DNA from: Plumapathes pennacea
Lineage: Eukaryota; Cnidaria; Anthozoa; Antipatharia; Myriopathidae
Reading direction: 5' to 3'
DNA: 64,000 nt
NCBI GenBank assembly: GCA_964036295.1
Contig: OZ038469.1
Coordinates: 11,052,067-11,116,066, forward strand
The notes under the pieces were generated by a model, which saw nothing but the letters and a program-made list of their open reading frames with translations, was not told the origin of the DNA and made no database searches. Below, one piece after another: positions 23,962 through 35,100 of this stretch. The number at the start of each line of letters is the position of its first letter. Position 1 is the first letter of the stretch. A program made the translations under genes and the position numbers.

Positions 23962-25134
23962 CTAAACAGATTGCCTTCTTGTGCAAAGCTCGCTTTGATT
24001 TCTAATTCCTATTGGTCCAGATACCGAGGCTCGTCTGGATCCACGCTCTTTACGGCAGTTTTGTTTAGTTTTGTTGTTGGAGAGATGGACCATCTCGCGT
24101 TCTTTGATCACCGCTATTGCACTATGCTGCACTTTTCGAGGGCGCAAGTTTGAACGATAGCCAGGAAGTTGTACTAAATGAATACAAAAGTTGACTGCAC
24201 CGTTTAGATAAGACAGAAAAGCTCCAGTGGCACGCACAACGAAATCCCCTTTAAAATTTGAGGGCGGTTTGGTAATTAATTCGTAAACAGTATAAGCCAT
24301 TATCAGAAAATAAGGCATTATAAAAGCAAGTATGATAGCGAGGAGAAGTAACGTGGCCTTTCTCTGTTTTGAACGCCATTTTCTCATTGCCTCATTATTG
24401 TCAGCAGTCCTTGCATGGAACTTCTTTTTCCAGACCGCTCGGATAACATACCCGCCTGTAACTGATATGAATGCTATGGGTATTATGTAAACTATGGCTA
24501 CAGTAGACTGAGTTATTGCAGCCTTATGCGAGAAGCTTTTATCAACCTTACAAACAACAGTATATTGCGTTTCATTTAAGTCCACTCTAATCCCTCTGAC
24601 AGTATAGGATAAAGGTAGAACGACGACAGCTGCTAAAACCCAGGCCCCCTTTACTAACTTCTGTACCAGGGCCCGGGATAACGGTCGAGATGTTGCGCGG
24701 CAAATCAGGAGATATCTTTCAAGGGAAATAACCACTAAGTTGTAAATGGTAATGACAGGAAATAGAAATATAAAGAAACGAGCTAAGTTGCAAGGCCAAC
24801 CCGCCTGAAGTACATCAAAAAACAAATTGATTATAAGCAACGGAACGCAAATCACAGCGCCGAAAACATCAGATAATGCCAAGCTAATTATAAAATAATT
24901 CAGGTTTGATGGATTTGCTGCTCTTGACCGTTTTCTTTCTTCTTGGCGGATAAAACGGAGAACAGATAAATTACCAATAAAGGCAAGAACTCCAGCAACT
25001 GCGATGAGGATGCCCAGAGTGAGTTTGACTTCAATTCCAGCTGGAGTGAAGATATAATGCTTGGCGTAGCTGATATTGTCAAAAAACGAATTTAATACAT
25101 CCACGTGGGGATCAACGATGCTGTTACTCATCAT
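23962..25134 (-). CDS. Class A (rhodopsin-like) GPCR, paralogue 1
   Basis: 390 residues in one exon. A short extracellular N-terminus (with N20-I-S glycosylation) leads to seven hydrophobic helices. Visible class A marks: GN at residues 54-55 in TM1, SLALSD (D89) in TM2, WPC (C115) at the top of TM3, ERY (139-141), and a conserved Cys in the second extracellular loop (C195). Departures: the TM6 toggle is FIMP instead of CWxP, and TM7 has N315-F-C-I-H where NPxxY is expected. The C-tail is Lys/Arg/Ser-rich. A TTTCAG acceptor lies 11 nt before the ATG, so a 5' UTR intron is likely. The ligand cannot be named. Clearly paralogous to 28087-29286. Confidence 0.92.
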   Translation of the reverse strand: MMSNSIVDPHVDVLNSFFDNISYAKHYIFTPAGIEVKLTLGILIAVAGVLAFIGNLSVLRFIRQEERKRSRAANPSNLNYFIISLALSDVFGAVICVPLLIINLFFDVLQAGWPCNLARFFIFLFPVITIYNLVVISLERYLLICRATSRPLSRALVQKLVKGAWVLAAVVVLPLSYTVRGIRVDLNETQYTVVCKVDKSFSHKAAITQSTVAIVYIIPIAFISVTGGYVIRAVWKKKFHARTADNNEAMRKWRSKQRKATLLLLAIILAFIMPYFLIMAYTVYELITKPPSNFKGDFVVRATGAFLSYLNGAVNFCIHLVQLPGYRSNLRPRKVQHSAIAVIKEREMVHLSNNKTKQNCRKERGSRRASVSGPIGIRNQSELCTRRQSV

Positions 25135-25209
25135 TTAGAGTTTTCTGAAAGTAATTACAGAAAATACATTCAATGCATCAAGAAGCATAAATGAAAAGTA
25201 ATACGTTAC

Positions 25210-27298
25210 CTCACAGCACAATCCCTACAAAAAATAAGAACGACTGAATACAAACGAGTGAATACATAAGGACCCGTTCGCACTGTGCCAAAATTTAACG
25301 AAATATATGGAAAATTGCAACTTTCTAGACAATTATCTATCGGCGACTGGTGCATTTTGCAGTAATAACCAGAATGCAACATTTCTAATAACAAGTGCCT
25401 TCTCTTACCGTTTTACTCGGGGAATTTATATCACTCAGGGCCGACTGTGACAAAGCGATAAGGATAGATGGCGAAGCTTTAATCCCTCCCTTGAGAAAAT
25501 TGTTGTGTTGTCAAGTTAAATGCGCTGCGTGAGGGGCGGAAGTATATTTGTGGGCAGTATTTGTGATCAAGATAAAGCAAGGAGGAAATTATGGATTCCT
25601 ATTTGTTGGTACTCTTTAGGAAACGGCGCATCATTAGTTGTTTTGTTTTTAGTGGTATGGCCGAATTACTGTGTTTTGTAGTTCACTAAACAAAGTAAGC
25701 ACAAGAATCAGATATTTGAAAAATAATTACCAAGTGCTCCAAATATGCGGTAGATTTTCTTGTAAACAGATGATTTCTAAATGCCGTTTTCTTTTGTAGT
25801 TCACTTTCAGTTCAAAAGATTGAAGCGCTTGAGTGAACTAAACATAGAATGTATGTAATAAAACAGAAAACAGATTTTGAGAAGAAAACTACCAAGTCAA
25901 GACAGGAATACATATAGACGACAGAATAATCCCACGCCCCATAACGAAACCGAAAGATTGAAGACACTAAAATGGAGGAATGGGATCTGATTGCATGAAA
26001 GTGATCTTATGGTTTATGCAGGCAAACCCGAAAGCGAGCGGCAGTTTCCGCTCTGTGTGGCGCAATCATTGTCCAGCATTCATCATACAAATTGAAATTT
26101 GTGGGTGTTACTTTTCAGATGCAAAATCGATTATTATGACTGTGACACAATTTTACCATATAAGGTTACAAAAGCGGGCCGGTATGGGTAGTACTGCACG
26201 AAAAAAATTATGAACACATGTTTTTTTTCTTTTCTTTTCTTTTTTTTTTTTTTAGTTTAATTTCATTGATGAGTAGCCTTGAGAGTAGCCAAGGAACATA
26301 ATGGAAGATTTTAGGATTTTCCAAGTTCTGAATAAGCAATAATGTATGCAGAAACCGTAACTGGAAATTGTGAGTGGTTAAATTCATTGTTTTATTCAGA
26401 TGCAGAGTTTGACAGTAACTGTGCTTTGCTAGTATTTTAATTCGCATAAATCCAATAAATATCAGGGCGTTGATACTGATAAAACTTTATAAGTAAGTGT
26501 GATTCCACTTTTGTGGGAATACACGTGTGTGAATCTACAGCAAATACGATAATAACTCGCCACTCAAGGAACTGTGGTACTATCAATTAGGATCAGACTA
26601 TCAGATAGTAAATATTATTGTGTTATACATCATAATTTACATACTATTTCCCTCAACAACATGCATTATAATCGTTTTGAATAAAAATTCACGAACAATG
26701 CTTGAAAGAATATAAAATAGATGATTGTGAACTGTAAAAGCAAACACGCTGCATTATAACTCCCCGGCGCTACTGCACATGATGTACGCTCTATTTTGGT
26801 TTAATGTCAGCAAAATTTGTACTGACACGAAACTACGATGCCATTGACTATATTTAGTGTTCTGAAGACACATTAAAACTTGCGCAGCTGATTTTATTGT
26901 TTTATCAACTTAATTTCACATGAATTTTATCTTCAATCATGGTATAAACGATTTCTCACACAAAATTCGGTCAAAGGTTCGAGTAGTTGAATTCATGTCT
27001 TAAAATTTGATTGACCTCCCGCAATTGTACTAAATATAGTTTTGGGTTTATCAGTTCAGTTACTAAAAAATGTAGAGGAGATGTTGCTTCGAAACATGAG
27101 GACGGCTTGAAATGTAATACTCTATTTACACCAACTAAACATCTTTAATTAAACCAGGTTTACTATACTGCTTTTTCTAAAACCTGTTTTGATTTTGTGT
27201 GAATTACACAACATTTTACACTACCAGTTTAGTTCTACCGAGCGCGCATTGTGAACGACCGACCTAAATGAACAAGTTTTAACACCTTTTAAACAGGC
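25210..27298. other. Intergenic between the two GPCRs
   Basis: No gene recognised. A GTGAG/GTAACG on the minus strand near 25210 could be the donor of a GPCR1 5' UTR exon. Poly-T at 26221-26254. Confidence 0.4.
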
Positions 27299-27513
27299 TT
27301 AACCCTTTAACTCTCAAACTCAAAATGCAGATTCTCTCAACCTTTTAAGAAGAAAATGTATGGGTGATGTAAAAAGAATTGATAGTTTAATCAGCTGTCA
27401 TCTGAGCGAGGTATCAAAAGTCAAGTTCTCCTTACTGTATGATATATTTCTGGTGAGAAACTGAAGGAGAAAATTGAAGTTAATTGAGTACTCTTGGGAG
27501 TGAAAGGATTAAG
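27299..27513. mobile_element. piggyBac-like MITE (TTAACCCTTT ends)
   Basis: Starts TTAACCCTTTAACTCTCA and ends GGGAGTGAAAGGATTAA. Relatives occur at 32578-32794, 34375-34469 (partial) and 57726-57905. The TTAA-CCCTTT terminus matches the piggyBac rule (TTAA target, CCCTTT tip). Confidence 0.65.
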
Positions 27514-28086
27514 TATTGTTGTGAACGAGGTATTAGATAAATAGCTATATGAGGGAAATTTCACTTCATTGGAATATCATGATTTCAGTGGAAACTTAAA
27601 GATTTTTCGTGTGTCTTATATCTTGCTTCCCGCGGTTGTTTTGTCGGTATTGCTTGCGTCGCTTGGATAAGTATACGCATGTCTGGTGCACAGCAATTCG
27701 ATGAAACATTTCGGACATTTTATGTTCTAACAAGTCATCATTCCTCTGTGAGTGAATAAAGCCGATTCAAAGTTTTAAGAAATCAACCTTGTATCCTGTT
27801 GCACGATACACTACAGATGTTAGTGTTTTGTCCGGTCCGGTTTCTGCAAGGAACTTAGTCCTTGCTCAGAAAATTGCTCTTTGAGAGCATAGAGTGGTCG
27901 CTTACAGGAAGTAAAAAAAAAAACAAAAACAAAAACAAAAAAACAACAAAAAAACAAACAAACAAACAATAGAAAAACTTCGGTAAGCCTCAATAGTGGT
28001 CGCGGTCGCTTACGGGAGGTGGTCGCTCAGGTAGGTTCCACTGTACAAATACATTTTATTACATTTTCCATTATTACTACGTTTAT

Positions 28087-29286
28087 TTAAATTGAGTGTC
28101 TTCTTGGCCATCCTAACTGGTTGATGCAGGCAGGCAAGTTTGTAATGGATGCTCGTCTACCACTTTTATTCCCACAATTGTTCCTGTCTCGGTTCACTGA
28201 AAAATCCTTTTTGTTGTGCTTTTGCAATTCATGTCCATTGTTCCGATATACTGCTGTAATATTGCGCTGTTTTGGAAAGCTTGAGTTGCTTTTGAATGTC
28301 TCGCTAAAACCAGGAAGCTGTACCAAGTGAATACAAAAATTAATAGCACTATTTAGATATGCTAGGAATGCGCCTGTACTTCGAATAACGAAATCTCTTT
28401 TAAAATCAGCGGGAGAACTGGCAGCTAATCTGTAAATATTAAATGCCTCTAATGCAAAGTATGGCATTAAAAAAGCAAAGATGATAGCCAAAAGTCGCAG
28501 AGTGCCCTTCCTCTGTTTTATGTGCCACTTCCTCATCGCTTCGTTATAGTCTGCGCTTGCTGCTTGGAAGTTCATTTTTCTGAGTGTTCTTATGATAACT
28601 GCACATGCAAATAATATAAAAGTGAAAGGAAGTATGAAAACTAACACTGTGAAAATTTGGAATGCTGCATGTTTTAGATGGGAGTTACGATCAAGTTGAC
28701 ATACAACGGTATAGTGTGTGCTATTTAAATCTACTCTTATTCCTTCAAAGGTGCAGAGAGGTACACAAACTACCACAAATCCTAAAATCCAGGCTAACTT
28801 GACTAGTCTCTGCACTGAGACCCGTGTTAAAGGTCGATGAGTGGGACGGCAAGTTAAAATATATCTTTCAAGGGAAATTATCACTAAATTGTAAACGGTA
28901 ATAGAGGGGAAAAGAAACATAAAGAATCGCGATAATTTACATGGCCATCCATTTTGAAACATATCTACAAAACATTGGATGAGAAATATGGGAATGCAAA
29001 CTGAAACACAGAGAACATCAGATAAAGCCAAGCTGCGGATAAAATAGTCCAGGCTAGAGGGCATGGCTGTTATTTGCCGCTTCTTTCTCTTCTGGCGTAT
29101 GAAGCGCAGAACAAATAAGTTCCCCAGAAGACCACATAAACCAGCAACGGCTGAAAGTATTGCAAGAGTGAGTTTGACATCTAGTCCGGCGGGAGTGAAG
29201 ATGTAGTGCTTCTCTTGGTTGCTAGTGTTGGACAGGTTTGTAGTCGCGACCTCTGCAGAAACGATGTTGATGTCTGAGCTGTTCAT
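28087..29286 (-). CDS. Class A (rhodopsin-like) GPCR, paralogue 2
   Basis: 399 residues from the ATG at 29286-29284. An upstream in-frame ATG at 29334 exists, but a strong acceptor (TTTTCTTCCTGTAG) lies 8 nt before the chosen ATG, so the upstream part is probably intron. Seven TM helices; GN in TM1, SLALSD in TM2, WPC, ERY, and TM7 with NFCIH instead of NPxxY. TM6 reads FLMP rather than CWxP. N-linked sites lie in the N-terminus. Closely similar to GPCR1 along its length (HYIFTPAG before TM1, EAMRKW..KQRK before TM6), so the pair arose by tandem duplication on the same strand. Confidence 0.92.
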   Translation of the reverse strand: MNSSDINIVSAEVATTNLSNTSNQEKHYIFTPAGLDVKLTLAILSAVAGLCGLLGNLFVLRFIRQKRKKRQITAMPSSLDYFIRSLALSDVLCVSVCIPIFLIQCFVDMFQNGWPCKLSRFFMFLFPSITVYNLVIISLERYILTCRPTHRPLTRVSVQRLVKLAWILGFVVVCVPLCTFEGIRVDLNSTHYTVVCQLDRNSHLKHAAFQIFTVLVFILPFTFILFACAVIIRTLRKMNFQAASADYNEAMRKWHIKQRKGTLRLLAIIFAFLMPYFALEAFNIYRLAASSPADFKRDFVIRSTGAFLAYLNSAINFCIHLVQLPGFSETFKSNSSFPKQRNITAVYRNNGHELQKHNKKDFSVNRDRNNCGNKSGRRASITNLPACINQLGWPRRHSI

Positions 29287-30170
29287 GGTACGTCTACAGG
29301 AAGAAAAACTAGGCCTTGATGAATGTCCAGGCATTCTTAACGGTTAAGGTGAGAGGTATACTGGCAACTTTTCTCGCAAATTGTCGCGCAACAATCTTAC
29401 GCTGCAAGTTGTAACAAGAAGTGGGCTCTATTTCGTGCAACATTGCTGCTGCAACTTGGTTTTAATACGTGCGATTATATAGGGTGCAAGTTGCAACGCA
29501 ACGGCTTTGTTACACGACAAATTGCGAGAACAATTTGCCTCATCTTTACTTTAGACAAATAATTTACATACAGAACGCAGATGTCTCTTAGCAGTGTGGT
29601 GTTGTCAGACTGCTAGTCAGACTAACAGGGATTATTCTCTGTTTTAGAGTTTAGAGAGATCTTATGAATTGGGTTTCTTTACTGGTGGATGTCATAGATT
29701 TTGTGAACCAAACTTTTTTTTGATAACCCAATTTTCATTTCTATTTGGTATTTCACACAATGCTTGAATATAACTTGGAACTGACCATACTTCGCCAGTT
29801 TGTGCTATGAATGAGCGTATTGGCACATCCCATTAGTGAGTATATCATATGCTACTGACGAGTGACAATAAGTCTCGTTAATTGCTAGAACATATTGGGC
29901 TTTCGCAATTTCTTTTAGACTGGTGGATTAAATATTGAATTTTTCATGCGTCTAACCCAATCAAGTTACAGATGCTGGGTTGACCTTATCTCGGCTTGCG
30001 ACGTTGCACCAATTTCAAGAAAAGCTCGATTAAATCACAGTCGTCCCGTAGTGACACCACGTCAAACTAGACCACCTAAATACAACCTGACGACCTTAAT
30101 TGATTGAAAGTATTATTTGTCGTGAAACTTTCGACTTTGAACTCTTCCTAACTCTAATACGGTTCACTTA

Positions 30171-30235
30171 CCTTCAGTATATGCTCCAGGAGTCCGTAAT
30201 AAATTCACGAGCAGACAGCAAATTGCTCTGCCTTT
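30171..30235 (-). other. Candidate 5' UTR exon of GPCR2
   Basis: ACTGAAG/GTAAGT on the minus strand is a near-consensus donor at 30171/30170. A TATA box lies upstream at 30270-30261. Together with the acceptor before the GPCR2 ATG, this suggests a non-coding first exon and an intron of about 0.9 kb. The start is inferred from TATA spacing. Confidence 0.4.
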
Positions 30236-30260
30236 AAATGTGAAAAATACGCTGATTGTG

Positions 30261-30270
30261 CTTTTATATA
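30261..30270 (-). promoter_or_regulatory. TATA box of GPCR2 (TATATAAAAG)
   Basis: TATATAAAAG on the minus strand, about 90 nt upstream of the candidate donor and roughly 1 kb upstream of the GPCR2 ATG. Confidence 0.4.
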
Positions 30271-30933
30271 GACAAAATAAGTATTGTTGGGAAAACGAAG
30301 CAGGAAATGCATTTAAATCACATCAATTTAGTTCTTCCCTTCAATTCAAATGGCTCGGAAATTAATTTCTTTTTATTTTAAGGCAGCTGAACATCAGATA
30401 TTTTTGTCTGAGTATATTAATAGCTGTACGTATTCAATACGTGTTTTTACGGCAAATGAGACAAACATGTGGCCTTACATTTTATAAAGATAGGAAAATA
30501 ATCGAGTAAAGGCCCAAAGAATTAAAATAAAACTCGATGAAATATAATTTTAAGAGAAGGTTCGGAAAACTTGAGAAAGGAAAGTGTAATATCAATCTTT
30601 TCTCTTTCAATTCTTTTTTGGCAACAAACTGTGATGATTTTTTGGGACTTTTTGGAAGATTTTAAGACCATTTAAACCCGTTTCAAACGTCGAATTTGCA
30701 TTGAGTTTGGCACGGGCTCAAAGTGAGAGCAAAGCTAGAAAAACCGGGCCCTGACAAACACTCTATACACGGTTGTTGTTACCACAGGTACGAGGTACAC
30801 ACTCAGATAGATAAACGTTTAGCCCTCGGACATACACGGAAAGTCATATCCCCACCACCGTACAAGGGGGAGGGGGGAGAGGGCAGTGTTTTCATTGTGT
30901 TGATATATTTTGAAATTTTGAAGCCTTCCTGGT

Positions 30934-31093
30934 GCCAATTCAATAAACATTTACATGTGTATTTTACAAGTTGGACCATTATTCGAACACCACTAAACAA
31001 ACTCTAATCATGAATGCTATTGGATTAAAATGGGTTTTAACGTTCAGGAAAACTGGTTTGCCTTGTAAAATACACATGCTTTATTGAATTGGC
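30934..31093. mobile_element. Palindromic MITE (GCCAATTCAATAAA ends)
   Basis: The left arm GCCAATTCAATAAACATTTA and the right arm (TGTAAAATACACATGCTTTATTGAATTGGC region) are inverses over about 35 bp. A nested pair of relatives lies at 33322-33652. Confidence 0.7.
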
Positions 31094-31497
31094 CCCTGGT
31101 ATAAATTACACAACATACGGCCGTTTTGGCGGTTGTTTCTCCTTTGAAACGCCATTTTTTTTTCCAAAAAAGAGAAGCAAACCAAATACAAAGTAGTTAT
31201 GACCTACAAATGGGACACACTACAGGATTACACTCTTTTATTCGTGCTGGCATGATTTTTTTTTCTCGCAATTCTACGAACGCTTCAAAAATAATGTTAC
31301 GAGTCAGATTTTGATATGCTCCTGTCGTGGGGTACTCGCTGTTCAAAAGAGTCGCAACTTCGTCCAAGGTGATTTATTCGCTTCGTCCAACGTCCGAGTG
31401 TCTAAGAGTAAGAGGACTAATAACCGGCCTACTGCCTGGTTTCATCGAGAAAAGGTATGGAGACCAATCTGGTCAAAATTATGCTTAATTTCACGTT

Positions 31498-31569
31498 TTT
31501 TTTTTTTTTTTTTTTTTTTTTTCTTGTTTTCTTTCTTCTTCTTCGTTTTTTTTCTCTCTTTTTTTTTAA
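31498..31569. repeat. Poly-T / T-rich tract
   Basis: About 25 T followed by TTC/TTTC-rich sequence. Could be a reverse-oriented poly-A relic; no source element recognised. Confidence 0.6.
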
Positions 31570-31931
31570 CTTGCACTGTTTATTTATTTTTTACATAATG
31601 TAATATATTTTGGGTTGTCGATCAAGATGTTAGTAATCGCAAAATAATTACATTACCATAGAAACATGTATATGAGCCCCTTAGCCCTTTAAACTTTGAT
31701 GAGATGCAAAATCCGTAATGTATATTTTTCTAGTAAGCAGTAAACCATTGCGATGGGAATGCTGATGGTCAGAGATCACAGGCTTATGAACGTTACTAAA
31801 CCGCTAGGGCTAGGTTAGGTTATACTTCTTATTGGAGAAGTATATTTGGTGTATGCTGAGGAGTTATGACTAAACATGTCTGCGCGGGTTAAAATACACC
31901 AGCTTTGCTTTTTCTTCCCGATTGACCCTCT

Positions 31932-32156
31932 TCACCCGCTTCTTTTTGTGCTTGTTGCTCGTCTTGGTATCAGATACTTCCTTAAATACTGATTCCCTTG
32001 AATGGCACTTTTCACAAAAGGCTGTTGTCCTTTAGAGGTTACATTAGGCCGTAACATGGGATGAGACGTGGACTCTTGCTCTTTATGCTTGTGTTCCAAA
32101 ATCTGTGCATCAAGTTTAATTTCGCCTTCCAGCTCCTTTTGTAATTCTTGCTCAAC
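31932..32156 (-). CDS. Gene C exon 6: charged C-terminal exon
   Basis: The exon is open in phase 0 for 74 codons: first a Glu/Lys-rich, coiled-coil-like segment (VEQELQKELEGEIKLDAQIL), later a Lys/Arg-rich end, TGA at 31934-31932. A second frame over its last third reads KHKKKRVKR and closely resembles the basic tails of B1 and B2, so either the tail is read in a new frame or an indel moved it. Too short in ATG terms to be an obvious gene; it is supported by the phase match with the exon 5 donor. Confidence 0.5.
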   Translation of the reverse strand, partial: VEQELQKELEGEIKLDAQILEHKHKEQESTSHPMLRPNVTSKGQQPFVKSAIQGNQYLRKYLIPRRATSTKRSG

Positions 32157-35100
32157 CTTTAAATACGTCGTGAAAAAGAATGCATACTAATTAAATATAT
32201 TCTCAGTTTAGTGTAAAAATAAAATAAAAAATAAAGCACTTTATTTAAGTCTCAATGTATTTAGCACTGCCGTGCTAATTGGGGCGACTTGAAATGCAGA
32301 ATCCAAATATCATAAACTGAATGTAAATTTGCTAACAATCCCAACTGGTCGGAGGCTCACCAGTTGGCTATTTACATAGTATGGCCGATGATTTGAACTC
32401 AAGGCTACCGTATTGCAAATTCAGCTAGTGGTCAGAGCGGGACTTGAACCCGTGACCTCCGTATTTCAAGTCAGGCACCACTCGGCTACACTGCCTCCAC
32501 GCATGCGTGGCAGGCGTTTTTTTGACCGAGCAAAAAGTCGATTGCAAGACAAAAGGAACGCCTGTCACGTCCCAGATTGACCAACTCTTTCACTCCTCAA
32601 TTCATGATACAATTCTCCTGACCATTCAAGAAGAACACGTATGAATAATAATTAGTGAGAATTGATAGTCCAATTAGCTGTTGTCCAAGAAATCTATCAA
32701 ACGCCAATTTCTACATACTGATAGATATATCTCTGGTGAGAGACAAAAGGAGAATATTGAAGCTGATCACTATCTGCAGGAGCGAAAGGGTTAACCAAAT
32801 GGTCCATAATGGTTCTTCAACTAATTACTATTGACAAAAACTCCCGCATAAAGGCGGTCGCTAACGGAAGGTTAAATCTAACAATACACACGTCAGCTTA
32901 TAGCGGCCCTAAAAGAGGGTCTTTTTTCGAGTATTGATCACGATAAAAACAAGCAATCCTTGTACCAAGACAATTGATATATGTAATTGAGACTTTATCA
33001 CCACTTTCTTGAAGATCTGATGCCAGGCAATTTTCACTGTATACACCGACAGAAAATTTACAAGACTCTGCCCCGAGAAACAGGAGGACTGGAGTATTTC
33101 TATCAAAATTTTGTTTTACAATAGGAAGGCGACCAAAAACCCTCACATCTTTCCTTATTCATCATCTTGCGGACTCTAGCTACGAAATCGAAATATATTG
33201 CAAAAATTATAGTACTACTTTATCTCGTACATACTTTTTGCGAGCATTAACTCAATTTACAGCAAAAAAAATACTCTTAACAGCACCCAACCCAAATCAA
33301 TCTTATTGACTTGTAAGAACTTTCCAGGGAATAATTTGATAAACACTTACAAGTATATTTTACAAGTTGGGCCATTATTCAAACACCACTAAACGGACTC
33401 TAATCTGACAAGGGTTTGCGAAATGTTACAGACACAGGTATCAAATGCATTGTTACAACAGTATATGTCCAATTGCATTTGGATTAAAGTGTGTTTTAAC
33501 GTGTGGGAAAACTGGTCCGAATTGTAAACTACACGTGTAAAGGTTTTATTGAATTGGCCCCTGGGGCCTTGGAGTCCGTTTAGTGGTGTTGGAAGAATGG
33601 TCCAACTTGTAAAATACACGTGTAAATGCTTTATTGAATTGGCCCTTGTATTTATTTACAAATGTACTTGCTTTGTTTGTTAGTGAGTCAGGTATTCTAC
33701 CCGTGTAGAAGAGATTCCCTCTTTACCTGAAGTGCATTGTTCACAAGTGTGGGCGATGGTGGTAATGTCGGAACAGTTGAGTTTTGGTGTTCAGGTTGAG
33801 TTTTGTTTACGGTCTTGCTGTTCTTAAGCTTTGGTGGAGGAGTAGCTGGAATGAAGTCCTTATACTTTGCGCAGCTGTGTGGACATTTGTAATGCAAGTC
33901 GGAGAAACTTTGACACCATCCATGTTTTGCCCATTTAGGGCAATTTGGGTCGTAATCTGTCTTAAAGTTAGATTCTGCGGATACAAAGTAAACCAAATGC
34001 AAGTTGATTAAAAGGCAGGACGTATTTTTATTAAACTATTAATAATTTTTACAGAAAGCCGTCGAAATGTTTCTGGGCGAGGTTTCATTTTAACTATTCA
34101 GCTTCTCCTTACCGGCATTAAAATGCTTTCATGTTTAATGAACATTTATGTCATGGCTATTAAGTATATTCGTAGCCAACTGATAAGGATCCATATTATT
34201 GGAGAAAACTGCGAGAACGTCAATTCCAGAAAACGTTGGACGTTTTTGCAGTTTTCTCCAATATTATGGATAAAATATAACTGAAATATTTCTTTTTCTT
34301 TGTTTTCGGACATTCACAAGCTCAAAATTTATAATCTCTTAGTTAAAAAATGTACGGCTAAATGTACTGTTATCAAAGGTTAAACTATCCCGCAAACTAT
34401 ACGATAATTATATTTCTGGAGAGAAACTGACAGAAAACATTTGTCCACTCTTAGGAGTCAAAGGGTTAAGTGTAAACAAGTTCGTACGATAACATGGTGG
34501 TTTAAAAACGTCCATACCTGGTCCACATATTTGGCAGCTTCTCTTGCAGTTTTGAGTCATGAACTCGGACCGAGTTACGCAGTCTCCCTCGTCTGCCCAA
34601 ACTCTACATTTCTCTTCTTTGGCTTGGTCTTTGCACTCTGCTGTATCGCCTGGAATCATGTATTGGATAGTACACTTCTTTTAAAAAACTTAGATTAATC
34701 AAAAGCTACTGAGAAACTTGGAAGAATTTGATTTTGACTGCGTTGAAAAACACATATGATAAAGCACCGACTGAGGGTCAACGTGTGAAAGTGGGCGCCA
34801 TTAAGAAATTTTAGCGGAAGTTTCGAGCATTAGCCCCGACTGTGCGTCACAGCAAGTGACACGTCTCGACATTACCATTTATTTACATCTCAAGTATTTC
34901 TATTAGATATAATTACCAGATGCAAATACAGAAATACACACCGCTGTAAAAATTACAATTTAGTCCTTTTCACGGTTCCTGCCGTCGTCTTGATTTTGAC
35001 GTCACGCGGGTCAGAGACGTCATGCAAGCGTTCACTCACTGGACTCAAAAAGACGCCATTTTGAAAATTTGAACCATTTTTACGTATAATTACGCATGAA

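Noticed and set aside
28087..29334. Upstream start for GPCR2 at 29334
   Set aside because: A strong pyrimidine tract and AG lie between it and the next ATG; the ATG at 29286 also matches the position of the GPCR1 start.
32424..32497. Functional tRNA gene
   Set aside because: A and B boxes are present but the arms do not pair as a full cloverleaf, and a SINE body follows.
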